DNA from: a virus
IMG/VR virus record: IMGVR_UViG_3300009314_000004
Location: 62,001-126,000 of that record
Strand: one strand, 5' to 3'
DNA length: 64,000 nt
The notes under the pieces were generated by a model, which saw only the letters and a list, made by a program, of their open reading frames with translations, made no database searches and had not been told where the DNA came from. Below are positions 33,908 to 40,855 of this stretch, in pieces (within the stretch, counting starts at the first letter, position 1; each line of letters starts with the position of its first letter). A program made the translations under genes and the position numbers.

Positions 33908-34710
33908 AAAAAACACTGAACAGCATCATCAGCTGCATTCTTGAGCGGGAAAACCGACGCGGGCAGGCGGCAAAGGCCCGACTGCCGCAGCGTCCCCCCC
34001 GACACTCGTACATGGTGACGTACCCTAGTGTGTCGGGCCTGCCCATAAGCGAAGATGTGGGGGGACAAGAGATAGAAACGGTAGAGGTACGGGCTGAATT
34101 CCAGCTGCGTCTTGCTGATCGTTACATAGGAAAGGCCATGGCAGTCGCAGAGGCAGCAAGGCTGGCGAGAGAAACGCCCGAGTCCCGGCACGGGTTCCGC
34201 AAGGGACAAAGGGTGATGGTTGCCCATCAAGGACCGGGGACGGTGGTAGGCGGCATCGTGGGGTGTATCTACGTTGTCCTGGATAGTGGTCTAAGGGGCT
34301 GTGGGGCGCTCGGGGAGTGGATGTGTCCCCCCGCCGACCTCACGCCCTTGGAAGAAGAACAGCCCGAAAAGCCGACGCCGGAGTTCAAGGTGGGTGATCG
34401 GGTCTGTCATCTCTTAGGCGAAAGGCCGTACACAGGCGTGATCATGCAGATTTCCGACCTACTTTCCATTCGTCGTGACGATAATGTCCCCGGTTCCGGA
34501 GAAAACGATCTTTGGACTATCCGTCCATACAGAGTTACCCCCTACGACCCCAAGAACCGACAGCATGCCGAGGCAAGGTGGCCAGGCGCCGAGGTAGGCA
34601 ATTGCGGTCATTTCACCAAATGCAAACGTTGTGGTGGTGCGGCAAACAATCGGCACAAGTGGCCCACGCTGGACGGGCGCTACTACTGCCCGGAGTGTTG
34701 GGACAAGTGA
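33904..34710 (+). CDS. protein with KOW/tandem-barrel-like core and C-terminal zinc motif
   Basis: 268 residues. The middle contains two similar segments, FRKGQRVMVAHQGPGTVVG and FKVGDRVCHLL with YTGVIMQI, which look like small beta-barrels of the KOW/CarD type. The end has CKRCGGAANNRHKWP and YYCPECWD, a likely zinc site. Such combinations often bind RNA or RNA polymerase, so a transcription-modulating role is possible. Confidence 0.5.
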   Translation: MKKTLNSIISCILERENRRGQAAKARLPQRPPRHSYMVTYPSVSGLPISEDVGGQEIETVEVRAEFQLRLADRYIGKAMAVAEAARLARETPESRHGFRKGQRVMVAHQGPGTVVGGIVGCIYVVLDSGLRGCGALGEWMCPPADLTPLEEEQPEKPTPEFKVGDRVCHLLGERPYTGVIMQISDLLSIRRDDNVPGSGENDLWTIRPYRVTPYDPKNRQHAEARWPGAEVGNCGHFTKCKRCGGAANNRHKWPTLDGRYYCPECWDK

Positions 34711-34726
34711 GAAGAAGGGGCGAGTG

Positions 34727-34993
34727 ATGAAAACCACAGCGAAGCACCGGACAACAGCAAAAAAGACACTCCCTAGTGGACTTGCGGTAGGTCTGCTCAA
34801 CCTAACAGCGGATGGCCTGTTCGACATCCTCGACGATTTAGATGACGCACTGACGTTGTTGAAAGAACATCGTGACGAGTTTGTCGCTCTGTGCTTAGTG
34901 CTTCCGGTACAAGATCCCCGTAGGCATGCTTTGAGGGAGTTGTTGCGGACTCTCAACGCCTTTCTGAAGGAGAAGGAAGATGACACGAAATAG
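34727..34993 (+). CDS. small helical hypothetical protein
   Basis: 88 residues from an ATG with GAAGAAGGGGCGAGTG upstream. A basic N-terminal stretch (KHRTTAKKTL) precedes a helical core with LFDILDDLDDALTLL. Overlaps the next gene by 14 bases. No family recognised. Confidence 0.45.
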   Translation: MKTTAKHRTTAKKTLPSGLAVGLLNLTADGLFDILDDLDDALTLLKEHRDEFVALCLVLPVQDPRRHALRELLRTLNAFLKEKEDDTK

Positions 34994-35162
34994 ATACTTT
35001 TTGCATTTGGCGGAAATAGGTACCTTTGCAGACTGGGCGCACTTAAAAGGGTGGATTCGGGAGGAGAGCTACGGGGATTATGAAGTATTGCGTCTGCGAA
35101 AGGGGAGTAGAAGGAAGACCGCAATAATAACAAACACAAAAACGGAGAGGGAACATGAGTAA
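34980..35162 (+). CDS. small basic hypothetical protein
   Basis: 60 residues, basic, ATG with AAGGAGAAGGAAG upstream. Contains WIREESYGDYEVLRL. Lower GC than its neighbours. Overlaps the next gene by 8 bases. Confidence 0.45.
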   Translation: MTRNRYFLHLAEIGTFADWAHLKGWIREESYGDYEVLRLRKGSRRKTAIITNTKTEREHE

Positions 35163-35565
35163 CCAAACCATTGGAGCCAAAGACTTCGCTGAATTCTTGG
35201 GGCCCTGGACTCCTCAAGGTGTAGAGGCCAGTCCGGCCGTAGCCGAAGTCCTAAAGGAGGACATCGACCTCAGCAACGCCGCTGAGGACGCCACCGTTCT
35301 GCTCCTCAACGAACTGGTGCAAGACAAACGGGAAACAGGCATAATCGCCGGCCGGTGCTACCAAGCCACCCTGTCCAAGCCGTTGGACGACGGGGGGTTC
35401 AGGTACTGGCTATTGCTCGTCATCACCAACGCCGACCCGGAGGTCCCCAAAAGCCGGATGCTCATTTTGACCCCTCAAGAGGTCAAGGGCAACGCCGTCG
35501 TGTGGGACCTCATCGGTGAAGCTGCGCAGAAGACCGTTCAGTCCATGATCGAACTGGGGACCTGA
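35155..35565 (+). CDS. hypothetical protein
   Basis: 136 residues, mixed alpha/beta, with FRYWLLLVITNADPEVP in the core. GAGAGGGAAC precedes the ATG. Stop and next start overlap as TGATG. No family recognised. Confidence 0.5.
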   Translation: MSNQTIGAKDFAEFLGPWTPQGVEASPAVAEVLKEDIDLSNAAEDATVLLLNELVQDKRETGIIAGRCYQATLSKPLDDGGFRYWLLLVITNADPEVPKSRMLILTPQEVKGNAVVWDLIGEAAQKTVQSMIELGT

Positions 35566-36014
35566 TGCGCCTCATTAGCGCCGCCAGCTTCGCCAAGGAG
35601 ACGGTAGCAGGAGGAACAATCCAGTGCCCGCTCTGCCGCACCTACCTGCGGAAAGAGGATGAGTACGGCGCCCGTCTAAGTGCACGGTCAACATCTGAGC
35701 CAGGAAAGGTGAACATCCGCATCTCCTGGCACTGCCGACACTGCCACACCGACTGCGACGTGGGCCTCATGCCTGATGCGGACTGGTGGGAGGACTACTT
35801 CGAAGAAGGTCACCCGTACCAGCTGTGGGACCCCAACGCCAAGAACGCTCGATGCCGGGACGCCGTGACTCTCAGGGCCCACCTGGCCATCACCAAGATC
35901 CTGAAAAGGGGGGAGAACAGGCCCCTCTTCCAAGAGCTGGTGGAGGCGGACAAACTGATCCTTGAGGACCTGGAAGACATCGTCGCCCGCCTTGAGCGGC
36001 TGGCGCCCACGTAG
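35565..36014 (+). CDS. zinc-ribbon protein, last clear gene of plus block
   Basis: 149 residues. CPLCRTYL near residue 23 and CRHCHTDC near 57 give a zinc ribbon. The C-terminal part is an acidic helix (LVEADKLILEDLEDIV). ATG overlaps the previous stop. The 36015-36146 stretch that follows contains no convincing gene: an in-frame ATG at 36052 opens a 58-codon frame to 36228 but lacks a ribosome site and covers an RNA hairpin. Confidence 0.55.
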   Translation: MRLISAASFAKETVAGGTIQCPLCRTYLRKEDEYGARLSARSTSEPGKVNIRISWHCRHCHTDCDVGLMPDADWWEDYFEEGHPYQLWDPNAKNARCRDAVTLRAHLAITKILKRGENRPLFQELVEADKLILEDLEDIVARLERLAPT

Positions 36015-36146
36015 GAGTAGCAACGAAATTCAACGCATCTACCTCTGGCCTATGGCCTCCGGTAGGCGCTTGACTCCACCTCCCAGTCCAGTAGTCTGGG
36101 GGTACCGCACTATCCCGTTCTACCAGGTATGGGGAGAGGGGGTCGA

Positions 36147-36183
36147 GCGGGGGGCAAGGGACGCAAGTCCCGTCACCCCCCGC
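36147..36183 (+). ncRNA. structured RNA hairpin with GCAA tetraloop
   Basis: Outer stem GCGGGGGG (36147-36154) / CCCCCCGC (36176-36183), an internal loop, and inner stem GGGAC-GCAA-GTCCC closed by a GNRA-type GCAA loop. It lies after the last plus-strand gene and before the bidirectional terminator. Likely a 3'-end RNA structure that protects or processes the transcript; function unknown. Confidence 0.45.
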
Positions 36184-36241
36184 TGGAAGGGGTATGCTCC
36201 AGAGAAGAGGTCAAAAAAGCGGAACTGAAGACACCCAACTA

Positions 36242-36279
36242 GGGGAGGGGGTCCTTACTTAAGTAAGGCACCCCTCCCC
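36242..36279. terminator. palindromic hairpin between convergent transcription units
   Basis: GGGGAGGGG (36242-36250) and CCCCTCCCC (36271-36279) flank CCTTACTTAAGTAAGG, itself a perfect palindrome, with two mismatched pairs between. Located between the last plus gene and the minus-strand spanin gene; symmetric enough to stop transcription in both directions. Confidence 0.6.
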
Positions 36280-36290
36280 GACGTTGGCGG

Positions 36291-36836
36291 TCATTTCCAC
36301 GCCATCGCCCCAATCCCCAATCCCAGAACAGCGCCCCCTACTGTCCCCACGATACCCCAGAACAAGGGGGACTGGTACCAGGAGGGCTTGGAGGGTTCCA
36401 CCAGGCCGGTGACTTCTTTTAGCCTCCTCCCATAGGACTGGGAGACATCCTGCACCAAGGTATTGGTCTGGGCCACCAGGTTCTTCATCTGGTCGTCACA
36501 GGAAGTACGCAACCGGGACAGTTGGGTGTCGCACCACGTCCGGACGCCTTTGACTTCCAGCTCGTAGCTGCCCAGCAGGTGCTTCTCCCGGGCCGCTGCC
36601 GCCTCTTTGGAGGCAGCCAACGACAGCACACATGACTTGTACTTGAAGCTGGCAGTAGCGAGTCGTTCGCTAGTAACACACCAGCACTGGCTGCTCTTCA
36701 GCCACTTGGAGGGTTCGAGGACCTTGTCCTCAGGGGGAGCTGTCTCCGCTGGTTGGGCCCTCCCAATACTCGGGAGGAGTAGTCCAATTGTCAAAGTCAG
36801 CACCAACAGCCTCAGGGTTCTCGAGTAGGTGGTCAT
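36291..36836 (-). CDS. putative outer spanin-like exported protein
   Basis: 181 residues from the ATG at 36836 (GGAGATACT upstream), starting inside the inner-spanin gene in another frame, as Rz1 does with Rz. The N-terminus is a secretion signal (LRLLVLTLTIGLLLPSIG, then RAQ) but lacks a lipobox cysteine. After a helical middle with paired cysteines (QCWCVTS, TWCDTQ, TSCDDQ) there is a C-terminal Gly/Ala membrane segment (WGIVGTVGGAVLGLGIGAM). It could be an unusual outer-spanin substitute anchored by the C-terminal segment. Confidence 0.5.
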   Translation of the reverse strand: MTTYSRTLRLLVLTLTIGLLLPSIGRAQPAETAPPEDKVLEPSKWLKSSQCWCVTSERLATASFKYKSCVLSLAASKEAAAAREKHLLGSYELEVKGVRTWCDTQLSRLRTSCDDQMKNLVAQTNTLVQDVSQSYGRRLKEVTGLVEPSKPSWYQSPLFWGIVGTVGGAVLGLGIGAMAWK

Positions 36837-37215
36837 AGTATCTCCGCAGTTGAGTGTGTTCCTCCGCCAACTTCTCCCGGACGGCCGCTGTAAGCTCCTC
36901 CAAGTCCTGCTGCCGTTTCTTCTCCGCCTCAACCAGCCGCTCATCCAGCTCCGCCCAGGCGGCTGCCGCCTGCTCAGTCACCGTCCTTTGGTAATTGACG
37001 ATGTTGGTGGTCATGGTCGCCAACTGTGTCGAGGTCGCTTGCAGGAGCCTGGTCGACTCGGCCTGCTGGCTCTGCATGGACTCCACCAGCTGATGGACCT
37101 GGGCGTCGTGCGAACACCCTCGAATGGTCCACGACAACCAGAAAGCGATGAGGAGCAGGAGGGCCATGGCCGCCACCAGTACCCACTTCCAATACTTCTC
37201 AAGGAGCTTCAGCAT
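36730..37215 (-). CDS. inner spanin (Rz-like)
   Basis: 161 residues. An N-terminal membrane anchor (WVLVAAMALLLLIAFWLSW) precedes a periplasmic coiled coil of about 100 residues (RLVEAEKKRQQDLEELTA). Size and topology match Rz-type inner spanins, which join the inner and outer membranes at the last step of lysis. The C-terminal part overlaps the next lysis gene by 107 bases; the start overlaps the holin-like gene by 17 bases. Confidence 0.65.
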   Translation of the reverse strand: MLKLLEKYWKWVLVAAMALLLLIAFWLSWTIRGCSHDAQVHQLVESMQSQQAESTRLLQATSTQLATMTTNIVNYQRTVTEQAAAAWAELDERLVEAEKKRQQDLEELTAAVREKLAEEHTQLRRYYDHLLENPEAVGADFDNWTTPPEYWEGPTSGDSSP

Positions 37216-37447
37216 TCGACTTCTCCTTCTGGTCCCTCCCCGCCAACAACTTCAGGAGGGGAACTCCCTTCTTGCCAAAGTTGTAAATGAGCATCCACAG
37301 CACCAGGTTGTACTGCTGCTCCCCCACCGTTTGGCTGTTGTACCACATGTACAAAGTAAGGAAAAAGAGCGCCCAGAATGCCCATCTTCCCAGGCTGGCC
37401 TTCCCATTCTCTGACAACAACCCGCTGAGCCACTTTAAAATGTCCAT
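37199..37447 (-). CDS. holin-like small membrane protein
   Basis: 82 residues with two hydrophobic segments (LGRWAFWALFFLTLYMWYNS and NLVLWMLIYNFG) and a charged C-terminus ending in Lys/Glu. It lies immediately before the spanin genes, as holins do. No endolysin was recognised in the window, so the cassette is incomplete here. Confidence 0.55.
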   Translation of the reverse strand: MDILKWLSGLLSENGKASLGRWAFWALFFLTLYMWYNSQTVGEQQYNLVLWMLIYNFGKKGVPLLKLLAGRDQKEKSNAEAP

Positions 37448-37506
37448 GTCACCCTCCAGGCACCCATTGTAGCACCCCGTACCGGTCCCGGCAAGCCCAC
37501 TTGTAG

Positions 37507-37593
37507 TGGGAAGGGGAGGATTCGAACCCCCGTGTTTACCCGTTCGGGACCTGGTCTACAGCCAGGCGCCATCAACCACTCGGCCACCTTCCC
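37507..37593 (-). tRNA. tRNA-Tyr (GTA)
   Basis: Acceptor GGGAAGG/CCTTCCC with discriminator A, anticodon loop CTGTAGA (GTA), long variable arm and T arm with GGTTCGAATCC. Class II. 3' CCA not encoded. Confidence 0.9.
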
Positions 37594-37594
37594 A

Positions 37595-37681
37595 TGGTAC
37601 GGGAGGGGGGACTCGAACCCCCACGAGCTTGCGCCCACTAGATCCTGAATCTAGCGCATCTGCCAGTTACGCCACTCCCGC
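37595..37681 (-). tRNA. tRNA-Leu (CAG)
   Basis: Acceptor GCGGGAG/CTCCCGT (G-U end pair), anticodon loop TTCAGGA (CAG), variable arm GGGCGCAAGCTCG, T arm GGTTCGAGTCC. An encoded CCA (37597-37595) appears to follow the discriminator A. Confidence 0.9.
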
Positions 37682-37682
37682 A

Positions 37683-37769
37683 TGGTACCGAGGGGGAGAC
37701 TCGAACTCCCACGAGCTTTCGCCCACAGCGCCCTCAACGCTGCGCATCTGCCAATTACGCCACCTCGGT
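37683..37769 (-). tRNA. tRNA-Leu (GAG)
   Basis: Acceptor ACCGAGG/CCTCGGT, anticodon loop TTGAGGG (GAG), long variable arm, T arm AGTTCGAGTCT, encoded CCA (37685-37683). One base from the preceding tRNA. Confidence 0.9.
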
Positions 37770-37786
37770 ATCCTCTCAAAGAACAG

Positions 37787-37870
37787 TGCTCGGGGTGGGG
37801 GTCGAACCCACGTGGGCTTGCGCCCCAGGGATTTTAAGTCCCCTGCCTGAGCCAGCTCGGCAACCCGAGC
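37787..37870 (-). tRNA. tRNA-Leu (TAA)
   Basis: Acceptor GCTCGGG/CCCGAGC, anticodon stem GGGGA/TCCCT with loop CTTAAAA (TAA), class II variable arm, T arm GGTTCGACCCC. No CCA encoded. The anticodon stem has one G-U pair. Confidence 0.85.
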
Positions 37871-37874
37871 GCAG

Positions 37875-37958
37875 TACCGGGGGCGGGAATCGAACCCGCA
37901 CGACCTTGCGGCCACCGACTTTTGAGGCCGGCGCATCTGCCAGTTACGCCACCCCGGC
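37875..37958 (-). tRNA. tRNA-Leu (CAA)
   Basis: Acceptor GCCGGGG/CCCCGGT, anticodon stem CCGGC/GTCGG with loop CTCAAAA (CAA), class II variable arm, T arm GGTTCGATTCC. Confidence 0.85.
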
Positions 37959-38008
37959 AAAGCAACGATTGGAGCGGGGACCCTCCCCCTGTCTCCCAAC
38001 TCGTTGAG

Positions 38009-38084
38009 AACGCACGTATCAAAGAAACAACCCAACCGCTGCGGGGATCTTCGGTCCCCGCTCTACCAGCTGAGCTACCTGAGC
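38009..38084 (-). pseudogene. tRNA-Phe (GAA)-like gene lacking a normal 3' half
   Basis: The 5' half is normal: GCTCAGG, a D arm with GCTCAGCTGGTAGAGC, and anticodon arm GGGGA-CCGAAGA-TCCCC (GAA). After the anticodon arm no TTCRA T-loop and no CCTGAGC acceptor partner follow within about 140 bases. The 3' end given here is only the position expected for a 76-base tRNA. The 37959-38008 stretch instead holds an imperfect AACGATTGG / CCAACTCGTT inverted repeat. Confidence 0.5.
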
Positions 38085-38111
38085 AACAGCTGCAAATGAT
38101 TTCCTGAAAAG

Positions 38112-38194
38112 TCGGGGCGACAGGATTCGAACCTGCGTATGCCTCTCGGCCCGGGCCCCAAACCCGGTGGGTAACCAGCCTACCCTACACCCCG
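38112..38194 (-). tRNA. tRNA-Pro (TGG) with extended variable arm
   Basis: Acceptor CGGGGTG/CGCCCCG with A73; C1-G72 and A73 match bacterial proline identity. Anticodon arm CCGGG-TTTGGGG-CCCGG (TGG), T arm GCAGG-TTCGAAT-CCTGT. The variable region is 14 bases with a GCC-GAGA-GGC stem-loop; tRNA-Pro normally has about five bases here. Confidence 0.8.
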
Positions 38195-38195
38195 G

Positions 38196-38269
38196 TCGCC
38201 GCAACTGGAATTGAACCAGCGGCCTCTTCCTTATCAGGGAAGTGCTCTAACCTGCTGAGCTATGCGGCG
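38196..38269 (-). tRNA. tRNA-Ile (GAT)
   Basis: Acceptor CGCCGCA/TGCGGCG, D arm GCTCAGCAGGTTAGAGC, anticodon arm CTTCC-CTGATAA-GGAAG (GAT), T arm GCTGG-TTCAATT-CCAGT. First gene of the cluster in transcription order. The 38270-38492 gap ahead of it holds no gene or clear promoter that I can support. Confidence 0.88.
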
Positions 38270-38492
38270 TCTACTTGTGCGGCAATTTCCGGGAAATCGT
38301 TACGGAATCAGGTTGTCACAGAGCGCACCACTCCCGAAGCCAGATAGGCTACTCGAAAGAGAATAAAACAAGTACAAGCTCTGTGGCATTTTGGCCTCCC
38401 AGCCAAGAAACGCAGGCTCATGCCGACGTTTGCCCCCGGCGTCAGCCAGTGGGGCGGTACAAAGGAAGCTTACCCAACCACAAGGAAGTCTG

Positions 38493-38999
38493 TCAAGGAC
38501 TTTCTCGGGGGGTTTCCTTCAGCTGCTTCAAGTCGGTCTCCATGACGGCTTGACGAATGTCAAATTCATGGAGCTTTTTCGTAATGTCCCGTTGGTCCTG
38601 GGCCATACTATCGACATCTTTCCTGATTTCATCGAGGGCTCTGGCGGACTTCCGCTCGCTACCCTCGATCGTCCTACGAATGGCCTGCACCTCTTTCTTT
38701 GCGCTCGCACCCACAGCCGTAATCGACCTGGTAGCGCTTTCCTCCATTTGCTTCACAGAGTCAGCCGTGGCCTTCTCCAAAACCTCAACTCGGGTTATCA
38801 CGGGGGCAACGGCCTCCTCGCTTTCCTTTTCTGCTGTCTTCCCTACGTAAATGACGGCAGCGGTCCCAACCACCAACAAGGAGATCACTATCTGGAGAAT
38901 CGTGTGCATCCACGAAATCCCAGGTCCTCGGGGCCTGCTTTTGAGTAAAAGGTAGATGTCCTCCACCGTGACTTCTTTTGGGGCTTCCTCTCCTGGCAT
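38493..38999 (-). CDS. membrane-anchored coiled-coil protein
   Basis: 168 residues from the ATG at 38999 (overlaps previous stop). A membrane segment at about 33-52 (ILQIVISLLVVGTAAVIYVG) is followed by about 110 residues of charged coiled coil. Topology resembles an inner spanin or a membrane-bound scaffold. LEKATADSV near residue 74 only loosely resembles the EKxA motif. Confidence 0.5.
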   Translation of the reverse strand: MPGEEAPKEVTVEDIYLLLKSRPRGPGISWMHTILQIVISLLVVGTAAVIYVGKTAEKESEEAVAPVITRVEVLEKATADSVKQMEESATRSITAVGASAKKEVQAIRRTIEGSERKSARALDEIRKDVDSMAQDQRDITKKLHEFDIRQAVMETDLKQLKETPRESP

Positions 39000-39307
39000 T
39001 AGCGTCCTCCCAGTAGGTAAGAAAGGATTACCGATAAATCCCAAAGTACCAAGGCAATGTACGCCCCCAAAACAACCTTAACCCATTTGCCGCGGGCATG
39101 CAACAAAACATAGGCCAAGACCGCCACAACGACCTTCACTGCGCCAAATACCCCCACCCCTACTGACAACAGCCAAGCGCATAACGGGTTAGCCTCGGGC
39201 GCACCGAACACTACGAATGCGACTACCGTGAGCACGGCGTCGAGGAGTATCAGGACGGGTAGTAGCTTCCTTCTGGAATTCTGCACGTATCCCTCGCCAA
39301 AAACCAA
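38999..39307 (-). CDS. three-helix membrane protein (DUF5658-like)
   Basis: 102 residues if started at the TTG at 39307, which has GGAGGAGCAACCATGC upstream; the frame is open to 39382, where a TTG lies inside the preceding gene. Three membrane segments (LILLDAVLTVVAFVVFG, VGVFGAVKVVVAVLAYVLL, GAYIALVLWDLSVILSYLL). The pattern D-x(n)-ANP between the first two helices resembles the DUF5658 family. Function unknown. Confidence 0.5.
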   Translation of the reverse strand: MVFGEGYVQNSRRKLLPVLILLDAVLTVVAFVVFGAPEANPLCAWLLSVGVGVFGAVKVVVAVLAYVLLHARGKWVKVVLGAYIALVLWDLSVILSYLLGGR

Positions 39308-39365
39308 GCATGGTTGCTCCTCCGTAGGGAGTATACGATAATCGAAGGGGAAATGGGAGGGGGAA

Positions 39366-40490
39366 CTACTCGCCGTCTTCAATACTCAACCAGCGCTTGA
39401 CCTCTGCCAGGTGCTTCTCCCACCCCTTCTCGTCGCCCTTGAGCGTAAGGAACACCTTGAACATCTTCTGGAGGGTGTTGTGGAGGGCCGTAAGGGCGCC
39501 AAGCCGCTCGCTGATGATCTCCTCGAACTCCTCGAACGTGTACCTGGGGACCCTCACTCCGGACAGTATGTTCTTGTCGCAATCGAAGGTGAACTTCCAC
39601 CGCCGGGGGAATTTATCCACCTCAGCCAGCATAGTCATCTTAGCCGCCACCGGCACTCGCTGCTCCTTAAGGGCGGTCATTCCTGTCGGGCAAGAGAACG
39701 GATCGTCGCACTGAATGGTAATCAACGATTGGTCGTACAAGCTGCCGAACACCGCCTTGTCTTCAAAGTATACCTCGATACCCACCCCCTCCACCTTGAC
39801 GAACTCCTGGTCACGCAAGCAGTAGGCCGTCCACAGCAGGAACTGCGACCACCAGGGCCGGGAGGCCTCCACCTTGCTCGGGAAATCCCCGTCCGGGTCA
39901 CCTCCTCCCGCCTCGATGAGCTCGTCGGCTTTCCCCTCCCCCAAACAATGCTGCGCTACCACGTAGGGGAACGTCTGCACCGGCGAAACCCCCACGATGG
40001 GGGCGACCGCTTCAAGAAGTTCGTCCTGGGTCCCCCTCGCCGTGGAAAAGATGTAGAGGCGGTTGTACAACGTGTCCCACGCCACCTCCACTAACTTGAT
40101 GACCGGGTAAGAGCCCCGGGCCATCTCGTCAATGACGTCCTCGTAGATGTCTCGCTTGGCCAATTTGGTCAACGGCCTTTCGTTCTCCCGGGCGGCGGCG
40201 GCAATGCGCTTTTGAGCCACCAACTTCGCCTGGGTCCTGCTCACTTTGACCTCGTCAATCCGGTACAGGAAGACAAGGAACTCCCCCGCCTCCAAGACCA
40301 GGTTGTCAGTCCCATGGATGTCGTTGTAGTCCACCCACCCAGCCGAGCGGAGGTTCCCCGGCCCAGGGCGGACCAGCTCTGCAAACTTGCCTTCCTCCAA
40401 TAGCTCCCGTACAGTGGTAAGGTTCACTGTTCGGTTGTCCTTCTCCAAGTGGTACGCAACGGCTGTCATTGCGCCAGTTCTCAGTCCCAT
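39366..40490 (-). CDS. rdgC: RdgC-like recombination-associated protein
   Basis: 374 residues with the pattern of RdgC. A GWVDYNDIHG opening is followed by a strand-rich EFLVFLYRIDEVKV, then conserved LTKLAKRDIYEDVIDEMA and an aromatic strand LVEVAWDTLYNRLYIF. RdgC is a ring-forming double-strand DNA-binding protein that restrains RecA. Length is somewhat above that of bacterial RdgC (about 300). ATG has GAGGAGGAAGAT upstream. A 16-codon ATGA-coupled frame at 40506-40556 lies just before it and may be only a spacer. Confidence 0.6.
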   Translation of the reverse strand: MGLRTGAMTAVAYHLEKDNRTVNLTTVRELLEEGKFAELVRPGPGNLRSAGWVDYNDIHGTDNLVLEAGEFLVFLYRIDEVKVSRTQAKLVAQKRIAAAARENERPLTKLAKRDIYEDVIDEMARGSYPVIKLVEVAWDTLYNRLYIFSTARGTQDELLEAVAPIVGVSPVQTFPYVVAQHCLGEGKADELIEAGGGDPDGDFPSKVEASRPWWSQFLLWTAYCLRDQEFVKVEGVGIEVYFEDKAVFGSLYDQSLITIQCDDPFSCPTGMTALKEQRVPVAAKMTMLAEVDKFPRRWKFTFDCDKNILSGVRVPRYTFEEFEEIISERLGALTALHNTLQKMFKVFLTLKGDEKGWEKHLAEVKRWLSIEDGE

Positions 40491-40552
40491 ATCTTCCTCC
40501 TCGAATTAGGGTTGTTGCCCACTCAAGGGCAGGGTTGGTATGTAGTGCTTGC

Positions 40553-40816
40553 TCATTTAAACTCCCTCACTTCGATCAAGTTCCCCTGCCGGTCTACGGT
40601 GGCCAAGACTGTACGACTCTCATCACCAGCACCCCAGTCTATGCCGACCATGACGTCGTTGGTGCGGGCCTTATCGATGTAGCTGCGAACCAGAGCACCC
40701 ATGGACATATCTCGGCGAGCGGCCTCTTCCTGCAACCAGTGGTATTGCCTACGTGTAAGGAGGATGGGCAACTGAGCATCTTTCTTGGTCAACGGGGGCC
40801 CCTGAATGTAAAACAA
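40553..40816 (-). CDS. ribbon-helix-helix protein with terminase-nuclease-like tail
   Basis: Up to 87 residues from the TTG at 40816; a TTG nine codons later with GGGG upstream is an alternative. The middle (PILLTRRQYHWLQEEAARRD) is a ribbon-helix-helix DNA-binding unit of the Arc/CopG type. The C-terminal third, MVGIDWGAGDESRTVLATVD, resembles the first strands of the terminase nuclease of this phage (GVDWGAGGQS). Probably an autoregulatory repressor; CCTATATAGG lies across its start. Confidence 0.6.
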   Translation of the reverse strand: MFYIQGPPLTKKDAQLPILLTRRQYHWLQEEAARRDMSMGALVRSYIDKARTNDVMVGIDWGAGDESRTVLATVDRQGNLIEVREFK

Positions 40817-40855
40817 CCTATATAGGAGTTATACATCTATTCAGGGGGATGTCAA
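40815..40855 (-). promoter_or_regulatory. promoter and palindromic operator for the RHH gene
   Basis: Minus-strand TTGACA (40855-40850), 16-base spacer, TATAAC (40833-40828), then the palindrome CCTATATAGG just downstream of the -10 box. A near-identical palindrome occupies the spacer of the promoter at 46268. Confidence 0.65.

Noticed and set aside
36015-36228. Plus-strand small gene after the zinc-ribbon protein
   Set aside because: No ribosome site near the in-frame ATG at 36052, and the interval contains a stable hairpin with a GCAA loop.
37507-38204. Several open frames across the tRNA cluster
   Set aside because: They cross cloverleaf genes, lack ribosome sites and encode Arg/Ser/Pro-rich nonsense.
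36291-39307. Endolysin in the lysis cassette
   Set aside because: Holin and spanin candidates are present, but no muramidase, amidase or peptidase motif was seen near them.
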